Part shown: positions 1-6,526 of the stretch, in pieces
How the letters are laid out: each line of letters opens with the position of its first letter
Position numbering within the stretch: the stretch's first letter is position 1
Source of the DNA: Gammaproteobacteria bacterium
GTDB taxonomy: Bacteria > Pseudomonadota > Gammaproteobacteria > Methylococcales > Methylomonadaceae
Length of the DNA: 6,826 bases
Direction of reading: 5' to 3'
NCBI GenBank assembly: GCA_024511045.1
Contig: JANEMG010000131.1
Coordinates: forward strand, 1 to 6,826
Notes under the pieces: generated by a model
Databases searched by the model: none
What the model saw: only the letters and a program-made list of their open reading frames with translations
What the model was told of the DNA's origin: nothing
Program-made: the position numbers and the translations under genes

Positions 1-27
1 ATATTACCAAGTACTAATTTATCCGCC

Positions 28-47
28 ATATTAGTCGGCTCTAATAT
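28..47. repeat. AT-rich inverted repeat upstream of the diguanylate cyclase
   Basis: ATATTAG (28-34) and CTAATAT (41-47) are perfect 7-base inverted repeats around a 6-base loop. A second arm, ACTAAT at 13-18, is complementary to ATTAGT at 30-35, so two alternative hairpins share bases 30-34. The surrounding 1-145 region is only about 30% GC, against GC-rich genes downstream. It holds no gene I can support. The repeats could be an operator, a competing RNA structure or chance symmetry in AT-rich DNA. No T-run follows, so it is not an obvious intrinsic terminator. Confidence 0.3.
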
Positions 48-62
48 TCATTCTCCAAAAAA

Positions 63-90
63 TTGGGAAACTTCAGTAATAAGATATTAA
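63..90 (+). promoter_or_regulatory. possible sigma-70-like promoter for the diguanylate cyclase
   Basis: TTGGGA at 63-68 and TATTAA at 85-90 are separated by 16 bases and resemble -35 and -10 boxes. GATAAT at 102-107 is a better -10 box but has no good -35 partner. Either would put transcription start upstream of the TTG start codon at 146. The region is so AT-rich that chance matches are likely, so this is weak. Confidence 0.22.
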
Positions 91-145
91 GGTTTATTAT
101 TGATAATTCTCATGAAAACAATAACCAGCCTGTCGGGGAAATATT

Positions 146-1279
146 TTGCAAGATGATTTGAGCACCGATCTGTCCATACTGGAAAGCCATCTGGACGGCA
201 TGCTGGGCCGGATTCACGATAACAGCGTCACGCTGCGCCGTTTTCAGCTGTTCGAGAAGAAGCTGCTGTCGCTCAATTCGCTGTCCGAGATGGTGGAAAT
301 GGTCTTGACCGACGCCAGGGAGTTCTTCGATCTCGATGTCATCAGCTTCTGTCTGATCGATGAAAAACAGGAACTGGCCGGTTATCTCGCCGAAGACGGC
401 TACAAGGTCTCCAGCCATCCGGGTCTGGTTTTCCTGCAGGACAAGGAACTGCTGAGAACGACCTTCGGATTCGCCATGCAGCCCTTCCTGGGCGCCTATA
501 AGAGTGCCAAGTGCGGGGGGTTCTTCCCCAATCGGGATAAAAGAATTGCCAGCGTTGCGATCATACCCTTGACCCGGCGGGGCAAGTATCTTGGTTCCTT
601 GAACCTGGGCAGTCTGGACCCGTCACGCTTCGTCGACGGCATGGCCACGGATTTTGTCGAACATATGGCAGCCGTGGTGAGCATGTGCCTGGAAAACCAT
701 CTCAATTTCGAGATACTCCGAAGAACCAGCCTGATGGACACCCTGACCGGCGTCAACAACCGCCGCTTTCTGGAGCAGCGCCTGGGCGAGGAGATAGACC
801 GTTCCCAGCGCAGCGCGGAACCCCTGACCTGTTTTTTTCTGGATATCGACTTCTTCAAGAAGGTCAATGATGAATATGGCCACCAGATCGGCGATCAGGT
901 GCTGGCGCTGGTGGCAAGAACCGTGCGTGAGCAGTTGCGCAACAACGACGTACTGGCCCGTTATGGCGGCGAGGAGTTCGTTGCCCTGCTGTCCAATATC
1001 AACGACGCCATCGCAGTCGATATTGCCGAACGCATCCGCAGCAGAATCAAGACCCTGGAGATCGACTGCGGGGAAGAAAAACTGCACATCACGATATCCA
1101 TCGGCGTCGCCACCTATGTGCCAAGCGACGCAGAAGCGCACGACACCAAACAGATAGCCGAAACCCTGGTGCGCAGCGCCGACGATGCCCTGTACCAGGC
1201 CAAACACAGCGGCCGGGACCACGTCATCAGCAGCGGTAGACTGACCGGCGGCAGCCACCCCGCCAGCAAGGCCATCTGA
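146..1279 (+). CDS. DUF484/GAF-like domain diguanylate cyclase (GGDEF)
   Basis: This 377-residue soluble protein should make cyclic di-GMP from two GTP in the cytoplasm. Residues about 20-185 resemble the DUF484/GAF-like sensor fold (FEKKLLSL near the start, then IIPLTRRGKYLGSLNLGS and SRFVDGMATDFVEHM). A short linker helix leads into a complete GGDEF domain from about residue 195: DTLTGVNNRR at 198-207, metal-binding LDID at 232-235, FFKKVNDEYGH at 236-246, the active-site GGEEF at 274-278, and an inhibitory RxxD site (RNND, 265-268) at the usual 9-residue spacing. It is therefore probably active and product-inhibited. There are no membrane segments or signal peptide, and no EAL domain. The start is TTG at 146, chosen because GGGGA at 135-139 lies 6 bases upstream. 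ATG at 200 (residue 19) is the main alternative. The ligand of the sensor domain is unknown. No co-transcribed partner is visible. Confidence 0.9.
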   Translation: MQDDLSTDLSILESHLDGMLGRIHDNSVTLRRFQLFEKKLLSLNSLSEMVEMVLTDAREFFDLDVISFCLIDEKQELAGYLAEDGYKVSSHPGLVFLQDKELLRTTFGFAMQPFLGAYKSAKCGGFFPNRDKRIASVAIIPLTRRGKYLGSLNLGSLDPSRFVDGMATDFVEHMAAVVSMCLENHLNFEILRRTSLMDTLTGVNNRRFLEQRLGEEIDRSQRSAEPLTCFFLDIDFFKKVNDEYGHQIGDQVLALVARTVREQLRNNDVLARYGGEEFVALLSNINDAIAVDIAERIRSRIKTLEIDCGEEKLHITISIGVATYVPSDAEAHDTKQIAETLVRSADDALYQAKHSGRDHVISSGRLTGGSHPASKAI

Positions 1280-1309
1280 CTTATCCGAAAACCGTGCAAC
1301 GTGATGGTT

Positions 1310-1331
1310 CGCTCTTTATCACCACAGAGCG
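1310..1331. repeat. short inverted repeat after the diguanylate cyclase gene
   Basis: CGCTCT at 1310-1315 and AGAGCG at 1326-1331 form a 6-bp stem with a 10-base loop. GTGAT (1301-1305) and ATCAC (1318-1322) could pair instead. It lies 30 bases after the cyclase stop codon. No T-tract follows, so it could at best be a weak or factor-assisted terminator. Confidence 0.25.
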
Positions 1332-1341
1332 CACAGGGATT

Positions 1342-1405
1342 CAGGATTTCCTGTCGTGTCGGAGTCGTCGTCAACAGGAGCATTTCGACGACAGGAGAAA
1401 TCCTG
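1342..1405. repeat. imperfect hairpin, left part of an intergenic repeat element
   Basis: CAGGATTTC plus CTGTCGT (1342-1357) is complementary to ACGACAG (1388-1394) and GAAATCCTG (1397-1405), giving 16 base pairs interrupted only by a 2-base bulge, with a 30-base loop. The right arm can instead fold on itself as ACAGGA-GAAA-TCCTGT (1391-1406), a 6-bp stem closed by a GNRA-type tetraloop. Such nested arms are typical of dispersed intergenic palindromes (REP/MITE-like). It is not coding. Confidence 0.55.
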
Positions 1406-1407
1406 TG

Positions 1408-1540
1408 CATTCCAGCGTCGCTGCAGCCTGCAAGACCCCTCCTGGCGTCGGGATGACAAAACCGCGTTGTCGATCACCGGGAGAAAGCTTGATCGCTGCA
1501 ACGAAGATCAGCCTCCTGGACTGCGCATGACGCTGGAATG
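1408..1540. repeat. 133-bp element bounded by 12-bp perfect inverted repeats
   Basis: CATTCCAGCGTC at 1408-1419 and GACGCTGGAATG at 1529-1540 are exact inverted repeats. Between them CGATCA (1471-1476) and TGATCG (1490-1495) form a further stem, flanked by GTTG (1466-1469) and CAAC (1499-1502). The end sequence resembles the CATTCC...GGAATG termini of short non-autonomous dispersed repeats common between proteobacterial genes. No transposase is present. Together with the hairpin at 1342-1405 it accounts for most of the 288-bp gap between the convergent cyclase and pyrF genes, where it might also end transcription from both sides. The family is inferred by eye. Confidence 0.5.
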
Positions 1541-1567
1541 ACAGCCCGGCGAATTGCGGCAGCGCCA

Positions 1568-2293
1568 TCAGGCGAACTGCTCCGCGATCTGCGCCTGAAT
1601 CTGTTCGGCCTTTTCCCGCGGGTTTTCGGCATCGCGAATGGGCCGTCCGACGACGATATAATCCGCGCCGTTCTGAAAGGCCTGTGCGACGCTGACCACC
1701 CGCTTCTGGTCGTCTTCTTCCCGGTTCTCGACGGGGCGAATGCCCGGCGTGATCACTAGCAGTCTGTCGTCCAGATATTCGCGCAACATGGCCACCTCCA
1801 GACCCGATGAAACCACGCCGTCGCAGCCGATTTCCAGCGCTCTGCGGGCCCGGGACAGCACCAGTTGCTCGACGTCGCACTGGAAGCCCAGGTCGTCCAG
1901 ATCGCCGCGGTCGAGGCTGGTCAGCGCGGTGATCGCCAGGACTTTCAGCCGGCCCTTTTCTTTTGCGGCGGCGGCCATCACCGCATCGTTGCCATGGATG
2001 GTGGCCAGATCCACGCCCTTGCCGCTCAGTGCACGGATCGCCCGACCCACCGTGGCGGGAACATCGAAAAACTTCAAATCCACGAAGACCTTCTTGCCGC
2101 GCTGCTTCAGCCATTCGATGAAGCCGAAATAATCGCCGGCCATGAACAGTTCCATGCCGACCTTGTAGAAAACCACCGCGTCGCCCAGTTCATCCACCAG
2201 CGCCTTCGCTTCGGAGATGCTGGGAACGTCCAGGGCCATGATCAGGCGTTCACGATGGGGGATGGGTTTTCTGGAGAGAAAGTTTTGCGTCAT
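1568..2293 (-). CDS. pyrF: orotidine 5'-phosphate decarboxylase
   Basis: PyrF removes CO2 from orotidine 5'-phosphate to give UMP, the last step of de novo pyrimidine synthesis, in the cytoplasm. The 241-residue length fits the bacterial single-domain TIM-barrel enzyme. The catalytic set is present: MALD (Asp22), FYKVG (Lys44), then VDLKFFDVPATV with Asp72, Lys74 and Asp77. The phosphate-binding regions follow: TALTSLD near 123-128, TPGIRP at 182-187 and VVGRPI at 214-219 with Arg217. The ATG at 2293 has AAGG (2303-2306) 9 bases upstream on the minus strand. A later Met19 would also leave the barrel intact. The gene stands alone, divergent from the AEC transporter and convergent with the cyclase, its 3' end facing the repeat element at 1342-1540. 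No frameshift or missing residue is seen. Confidence 0.96.
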   Translation of the reverse strand: MTQNFLSRKPIPHRERLIMALDVPSISEAKALVDELGDAVVFYKVGMELFMAGDYFGFIEWLKQRGKKVFVDLKFFDVPATVGRAIRALSGKGVDLATIHGNDAVMAAAAKEKGRLKVLAITALTSLDRGDLDDLGFQCDVEQLVLSRARRALEIGCDGVVSSGLEVAMLREYLDDRLLVITPGIRPVENREEDDQKRVVSVAQAFQNGADYIVVGRPIRDAENPREKAEQIQAQIAEQFA

Positions 2294-2314
2294 GTTCTGT
2301 TACCTTGGAGGTTG

Positions 2315-2419
2315 ATGAATGGCATACCGGCGAAATCGCTTCCGAACAGAGTCCGCATGGCAGCCAGTCGATATCGAAGCGGCTATATTACCGGAACCTG
2401 GCGGCGGCGTGAATGGTAG
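2315..2419 (+). CDS. possible 34-residue basic small ORF ahead of the AEC gene
   Basis: An ATG at 2315 opens a 34-codon frame ending in TAG at 2417-2419. GGAGG at 2307-2311 lies 3 bases upstream, which is short spacing for a ribosome site. The peptide is strongly basic (seven Arg, one Lys, one Glu), ends in TWRRREW, and has no domain I recognise. Its stop overlaps the first candidate start of the transporter (ATG 2413), an arrangement that could couple their translation. It may equally be chance in the pyrF/AEC intergenic region. Confidence 0.18.
   Translation: MNGIPAKSLPNRVRMAASRYRSGYITGTWRRREW
2368..2389 (+). promoter_or_regulatory. palindrome and possible -10 box in the divergent pyrF/AEC intergenic region
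   Basis: TCGATATCGA (2368-2377) is a perfect 10-base palindrome, flanked by AGCC (2362-2365) and GGCT (2381-2384), which are also complementary. TATATT at 2384-2389 could be a -10 box for the AEC-cinA-uup run. I see no good -35 box at the right distance. An operator is possible but unproven. Confidence 0.2.
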
Positions 2420-3327
2420 AATGGAAGATTGATTCTGAACGACGCAAAGGCATGGCATCGACTCTGATACAAATGGCGATACTGATCGGCTGCGGTTCCC
2501 TATGGCGGCTGCTGCGCCCGGCCGGGCTGACCGCGGAGCAGACCCGGCTGGTGTTGACCACGCTGGTCTACTATCTGCTGCTGCCGGCGCTGGTCATCCA
2601 TGTCCTGTCCCAGGCCGACATCGGCAGACAGTCGCTGCAATTCACCCTGTTCGGCATCGGCAGCATCAGTTTTGCCATTGTCCTGTCCTGGCTTATCGGG
2701 CGCATGGCCCGCTTTGGCCATGCGCAACTGGGGGCGGTGATCCTGGCAGCCTCCTTCCCCAATGTCACCTACCTGGGATTGCCGGTGCTGGAGCAGACCT
2801 TTGGCGCCTGGGCCCGGTCGGTGGCCATACAGCTGGACCTGTTCTCCGCCAGCCCGTTTCTGTTTACCGTGGGCATCATGATCGCCAGGCATTACGGCGA
2901 AAAAGGCCGCAACAGTCACCAGCCCTGGTGGACCTTTCTCAATGCCCCGCCGTTCTGGGCCGCGGCAGTCGCCGTACTGATCAACGTCAACCGGCTGGTC
3001 ATACCCGACTGGGGACTGGGCGTGCTGGAACGGCTGTCCAACGGCGTCGTGCCGCTGATGCTGTTCTCTCTGGGGCTGGCATTGAACTGGCAGACACTGA
3101 ATCGGTCCAATGTGCCCTATGTACTGCCGGTAATAGTGGTCAAACTGCTGCTGATGCCGCTGTTCGCCTGGTATTTCATCGAACATCTGCAGTTGCAGGG
3201 GGAACGGGCAATTGCCGCGGTGCTGGAAATGGCCATGCCCAGCATGGTGCTGGGCATCGTGTTCTGCGATCGCTACCGCCTGGATTCCTCGCTGTATGCC
3301 ATGGCCGTGACCCTACCACGCTGCTGA
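2413..3327 (+). CDS. AEC (auxin efflux carrier) family transporter, truncated by a 3' frameshift
   Basis: This is an inner-membrane permease of the AEC/Mem_trans family, a BASS-like 10-helix fold whose bacterial substrates are usually organic anions. The substrate here is unknown. Hydrophobic segments run along the protein, beginning near residues 15-33 and 45-65. The first-half crossover motif NVTYLGLPV lies at 117-125 and the second-half counterpart LEMAMPSMVLG around 271-281. The frame reads through to residue 300, then ends in VTLPRC and TGA at 3327. In the +1-shifted frame the expected continuation TTLLSMVTLPFWYDLMGQ follows directly (3315-3371), so one base is missing near 3313-3315. 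The truncated product lacks most of the last helix. ATG 2413 is the longest start. ATG 2452 (residue 14, MASTLIQ) fits the family N-terminus better but has a poorly spaced AAGG. It is the first gene of the likely AEC-cinA-uup operon. Confidence 0.85.
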   Translation: MVEWKIDSERRKGMASTLIQMAILIGCGSLWRLLRPAGLTAEQTRLVLTTLVYYLLLPALVIHVLSQADIGRQSLQFTLFGIGSISFAIVLSWLIGRMARFGHAQLGAVILAASFPNVTYLGLPVLEQTFGAWARSVAIQLDLFSASPFLFTVGIMIARHYGEKGRNSHQPWWTFLNAPPFWAAAVAVLINVNRLVIPDWGLGVLERLSNGVVPLMLFSLGLALNWQTLNRSNVPYVLPVIVVKLLLMPLFAWYFIEHLQLQGERAIAAVLEMAMPSMVLGIVFCDRYRLDSSLYAMAVTLPRC

Positions 3328-3371
3328 GCATGGTGACCCTGCCTTTCTGGTACGACCTGATGGGGCAATGA
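3315..3371 (+). pseudogene. out-of-frame 3' remnant of the AEC transporter gene
   Basis: Bases 3315-3368 encode TTLLSMVTLPFWYDLMGQ followed by TGA (3369-3371), the hydrophobic C-terminal end expected for an AEC permease. It can be joined to the upstream frame by adding one base after CT at 3313-3314. The repaired gene would be 319 codons plus stop, and its stop would lie 3 bases before the cinA start. It could be a real mutation or an assembly/sequencing error. Confidence 0.75.
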
Positions 3372-3374
3372 AGC

Positions 3375-4565
3375 ATGCCGCCGATTATTGAGATTTTTTC
3401 CCAGGGCGAGGAACTGATCCGGGGCCAGATCGTCGACAGCAATGCCGCCTGGCTTTCCGAACAGCTGGCGGGGATGGGGCTGCCGGTACGACGGCACAGC
3501 ACCGTCGGCGACAATATGGACGATCTGACATCATTGCTCCAGGAGATCGCCCGGCGGGCGGACTGCTGCATCTGCACCGGCGGCCTGGGTCCCACCGTCG
3601 ACGATCTGACCGCCGAGGCCGTTGCCGCAGCATTCAACCTGCCGCGGGAGTTCGATCCAGTGGCTTATGAGCAAATCGCCGCCTGGTTTCAGCGGCGCAA
3701 GCGGCCCATGCCGGAGAGCAACCGCAAACAGGCCATGCTTCCCCGCGGCGCAACACGCCTGGACAATCACTGGGGCACCGCCCCGGGATTCGCCCTGCAG
3801 CAGGGACGTTGCTGGTTTGCCTTCGTACCCGGCGTCCCCTATGAAATGCGCCAGCTGTTCCGGGAAGCAATCCTGCCAGAGCTGCAGCGCAGCTATCCGC
3901 ACACGCCGGAGAAGCTGGTGGTGATCAAGACCGTAGGCATCGGCGAATCGGACCTGCAGCAACGGCTGGAGGGCATCGATTTTCCCGGACAGGTGCAATT
4001 GGGGTTTCGCACCGCCAGTGACGAGATCCAGACCAAACTGTTGTTCCCGCACGATTACCCCGATACCGGGATTGAAACCATCACACTCCAGGTCGTGCAG
4101 CGGCTTGGCGAAGCGGTATTTTTTGTCGAAAAACCGGGTGAGGGAAAAGGCACGCTGGTGACGGTGGTCGGCGGCCTGCTGCGCAGCAAGGGAAAAAATC
4201 TGGCGCTGGTGGAAACCCTCAGCCACGGTCTGCTGGCCAGCAAATGCCTGGGTCAGGACTGGCTGAGCGCCAGCCTGGTGCTGCCCGGTCTGCAGGAAGA
4301 TCATCGGGCGGCAGAACGACTGGCCGCCATGGTCAGAAAGCAGGGCAGGGCCGATTATGTCCTGGTGCAGCTCTGTCAGGACGATGCCCGGAGTCTGGCA
4401 GATGAAAAGAGTCCGGCAACCATGGACAATGTTCTGTTCATGGGCAGCGAGCCATGCCGGTGCCAACAGATCCAGGTTTCCGGAACTTTGCCGCGCAAAC
4501 AGAACCGTGCCGCCATACTGGCGCTGGACTTTATCCGCCGCAGCTTGCAGCAGGAAAACGATTGA
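3375..4565 (+). CDS. CinA/YfaY-like protein, MoaB-type domain plus degenerate amidase domain
   Basis: The 396-residue protein follows the CinA plan and resembles E. coli YfaY (about 400 residues) end to end. The N-terminal COG1058 MoCF/MoaB-like domain (about 1-170) keeps GEELIRGQIVDSN (11-23), TGGLGPTVDDLT (68-79), NRKQAMLP, GTAPGF (134-139) and VPGVPYEM (151-158). In characterised homologues this domain cleaves nucleotide pyrophosphates such as ADP-ribose. The C-terminal part matches the position of the NMN amidase (PncC) domain, but the catalytic AESCTGG motif reads VETLSHG at 279-285 and the later Tyr/Lys motif is not recognisable. Deamidase activity is therefore unlikely. The start is ATG 3375, with GGGG at 3362-3365 9 bases upstream. 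The gene lies 47 bases after the AEC stop (3 bases if the frameshift is repaired) and 7 bases before uup, so co-transcription is likely. A role in competence should not be assumed from the name. Confidence 0.87.
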   Translation: MPPIIEIFSQGEELIRGQIVDSNAAWLSEQLAGMGLPVRRHSTVGDNMDDLTSLLQEIARRADCCICTGGLGPTVDDLTAEAVAAAFNLPREFDPVAYEQIAAWFQRRKRPMPESNRKQAMLPRGATRLDNHWGTAPGFALQQGRCWFAFVPGVPYEMRQLFREAILPELQRSYPHTPEKLVVIKTVGIGESDLQQRLEGIDFPGQVQLGFRTASDEIQTKLLFPHDYPDTGIETITLQVVQRLGEAVFFVEKPGEGKGTLVTVVGGLLRSKGKNLALVETLSHGLLASKCLGQDWLSASLVLPGLQEDHRAAERLAAMVRKQGRADYVLVQLCQDDARSLADEKSPATMDNVLFMGSEPCRCQQIQVSGTLPRKQNRAAILALDFIRRSLQQEND

Positions 4566-4572
4566 GAAAGCT

Positions 4573-6468
4573 ATGCCACTGATACGACTGAAAAATGTTT
4601 CCATCGCCTTTGGCACCCACAACCTTCTGGAGCAGGCGGAATTCCAGCTCGATGCCGGGGAACGGGTTGGCCTGCTGGGGCGCAACGGCGAAGGCAAGTC
4701 CACCCTGCTGAAGATCATCGCCGGAGAAATTCCGCCCGACAGCGGCGAGGTGTGGCGCAAGCCGGAACTGAAACTGTCCTGGCTGGAGCAGGCCCCGCAT
4801 CTGCCACCGGAAAGCAGCGTCTACGATGCGGTCGCCGATGGCCTGGGCGACCTGGGGGAACTGCTGAAGCGCTATCATACCCTGTCGCAGTCCATGGGCG
4901 CTCAGGATGCCGGGCAGCTGCAGGAACTGGGAGAATTGCAGCACCGCCTGGAAGCCCTGCATGGCTGGCAGACCCGGCAGCGCGTGGAAAATGTCCTGAG
5001 CCGCCTGCAATTGCCGGCCGACAGCAGGATCGGTGAGCTCTCCGGCGGCTGGCTGCGCAGGGTGGCGCTGGCCAGGGTGCTGGTCATCGAACCGGAAGTG
5101 CTGCTGCTGGACGAACCGACCAACCATCTGGACCTGGAAAGCATCGCCTGGCTGGAGGAACAACTGCTGAACTTCCAGGGCGGCCTGCTGTTCATCACCC
5201 ATGACCGCACCTTCCTGCAGAACCTGGCCACCCGCATCGTCGATCTGGACCGGGGCAGGCTGGTTTCCTGGCCGGGCGGCTATGCCGACTACCTGCGCCG
5301 CAAGGCCGCGGCGCTGGCCGAAGAGGAAAAGCAGAATGCCCTGTTCGACAAAAAACTGGGCCAGGAGGAAGTGTGGATACGGCAGGGCATCAAGGCGCGT
5401 CGTACGCGCAACGAAGGCCGGGTCAGGGCTTTGCAGAAGCTGCGCCAGGAAAGGGCGCAGCGGCGCCAGCGGCAGGGCAGCACCAGGCTGGAGATGTCGC
5501 GCGGGGAAACCTCCGGGAAAAAAGTGATCAGCGCGCAGGATATCAGTTTTGCCTATCAGGGAAAGCCCATCGTCAGTCATTTTTCCATGGAGATCCATCG
5601 CGGCGACAAGATCGGCCTGATCGGGCCCAACGGCGCCGGGAAAACCACGCTGCTGCGCCTGCTGCTGGGGGAACTGCAACCCGACAGCGGCCGCCTGGAA
5701 CTGGGCACGCGGCTGCAGGTCGCCTATTTCGACCAGCTCCGGGCGCAACTGGATCCCGAGGCCACGGTTGCCGACAGCGTCGCCGACGGCAGCGATTTCA
5801 TCGACATCGCCGGCGCAAGACGCCATGTCCTGTCCTACCTGGCCGATTTCCTGTTTGCCCCGGCCAGGGCCAGATCGCCGGTGAAAAGCCTGTCCGGCGG
5901 CGAACGCAACCGGCTGCTGCTGGCCCGGCTGTTCACCCAGCCCGCCAACCTGATCGTCATGGACGAGCCGACCAACGATCTCGACCTGGAAACCCTGGAA
6001 ATCCTCGAGGAACGTCTGGTCAATTACGACGGAACACTGCTGCTGGTCAGCCACGATCGCGCCTTCCTGGACAATGTCGTGACCAGCATCCTGGTGTTTC
6101 AGGGAGAGGGACGCATCGAGGAATTCGTCGGCGGCTATTCCGACTGGGCCTTGCGGCAGAAAGAACAAAAGACCAGACAGGATGAGCAGAACAGGGAAAA
6201 CAAGCCCGCACCGAGAGTCCGCCAGAAAAAGGTCAAATTGAGTTACAAGCAGTGCCAGGAACTGGAGCAGCTGCCGCAGCAGATCGAGGCATTGGAGGCC
6301 CGGCAGCACAGTCTCAACGAACTGATCAATGCACCGGACTTCTACCGCGGCGATCAGCAGGCCATTGCGGAAAAACTGCAGGAATTGCAAGCCCTGGAGG
6401 AAAAGCTGGAACAGGCCTACCAGCGCTGGGATGAACTGGAAGCATTGCAGGAAGCGGCAACGGAATAA
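4573..6468 (+). CDS. uup: ABC-F family ATPase Uup
   Basis: This 631-residue cytoplasmic protein has the tandem ATPase layout of ABC-F factors and matches E. coli Uup (635 residues) closely. Uup acts at ribosomes and branched DNA, and its loss raises precise transposon excision in E. coli. ATPase 1 has Walker A GRNGEGKST (36-44), signature LSGGW (156-160), Walker B LLLDEPTNHLD (177-187) and the switch THDR (209-212). The inter-domain linker (about 290-315) is rich in Arg/Lys and includes WIRQGIKARRTRNEGRVRAL. ATPase 2 has GPNGAGKTT (351-359), LSGGERN (440-446), MDEPTNDLD (463-471) and SHDR (493-496). A coiled-coil DNA-binding type C-terminal domain (about 556-628) starts KLSYKQCQELEQLP, which separates it from YheS. 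The frame stays open to 4357 inside cinA, but ATG 4573 is chosen because the family begins there (MPLIRL) and lies 7 bases after the cinA stop. The stop codon sits inside a tandem repeat shared with the tRNA promoter. Confidence 0.95.
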   Translation: MPLIRLKNVSIAFGTHNLLEQAEFQLDAGERVGLLGRNGEGKSTLLKIIAGEIPPDSGEVWRKPELKLSWLEQAPHLPPESSVYDAVADGLGDLGELLKRYHTLSQSMGAQDAGQLQELGELQHRLEALHGWQTRQRVENVLSRLQLPADSRIGELSGGWLRRVALARVLVIEPEVLLLDEPTNHLDLESIAWLEEQLLNFQGGLLFITHDRTFLQNLATRIVDLDRGRLVSWPGGYADYLRRKAAALAEEEKQNALFDKKLGQEEVWIRQGIKARRTRNEGRVRALQKLRQERAQRRQRQGSTRLEMSRGETSGKKVISAQDISFAYQGKPIVSHFSMEIHRGDKIGLIGPNGAGKTTLLRLLLGELQPDSGRLELGTRLQVAYFDQLRAQLDPEATVADSVADGSDFIDIAGARRHVLSYLADFLFAPARARSPVKSLSGGERNRLLLARLFTQPANLIVMDEPTNDLDLETLEILEERLVNYDGTLLLVSHDRAFLDNVVTSILVFQGEGRIEEFVGGYSDWALRQKEQKTRQDEQNRENKPAPRVRQKKVKLSYKQCQELEQLPQQIEALEARQHSLNELINAPDFYRGDQQAIAEKLQELQALEEKLEQAYQRWDELEALQEAATE

Positions 6469-6493
6469 AAGGCATTGCACCGAGGCCGAAACT
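6456..6493 (+). repeat. tandem repeat copy 1, spanning the uup stop codon
   Basis: This 38-base unit recurs at 6527-6564 with 36 of 38 bases identical (period 71). It begins GGCAACGGAATAA, so it contains the last uup codons and the stop. It also carries TTGCAC at 6475-6480, the -35-like box of the tRNA promoter in copy 2. Downstream of this copy the -10 position reads TGTGAT (6495-6500) with only a 14-base spacer, so this copy is probably not a working promoter. Confidence 0.85.
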
Positions 6494-6526
6494 TTGTGAT
6501 AGTCGCTGCTCGATGCTCAACGATTG

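Noticed and set aside
112..156. 14-codon ATG frame (MKTITSLSGKYFAR) overlapping the cyclase start
   Set aside because: It has no ribosome site and no attenuation pattern, and it overlaps the better-supported TTG 146 start in another frame.
1331..1540. CRISPR array
   Set aside because: The repeats are inverted rather than regularly spaced direct repeats, and no cas gene is present.
2500..3186. 228-residue minus-strand frame opposite the AEC gene
   Set aside because: Its Gln/His/Gly-rich translation is typical of the reverse of a membrane protein gene, and no start signal is evident.
4357..4572. Upstream extension of the uup frame into cinA
   Set aside because: The added 72 residues overlap conserved cinA coding sequence in another frame and do not resemble Uup, whose family N-terminus matches ATG 4573.
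3531..4760. 409-residue minus-strand open frame opposite cinA
   Set aside because: It is an antisense shadow of cinA with no family signature; the plus strand has clear CinA motifs.
4531..6480. 649-residue minus-strand open frame opposite uup
   Set aside because: It is a GC-rich antisense shadow: low-complexity Gln/Leu-rich translation, no domain, and fully overlaps a strongly supported gene.
6469..6526. Intrinsic terminator after uup
   Set aside because: AATAAAAGG follows the stop but no GC-rich hairpin with a T-run is visible. The segment is better explained as repeat copy 1.
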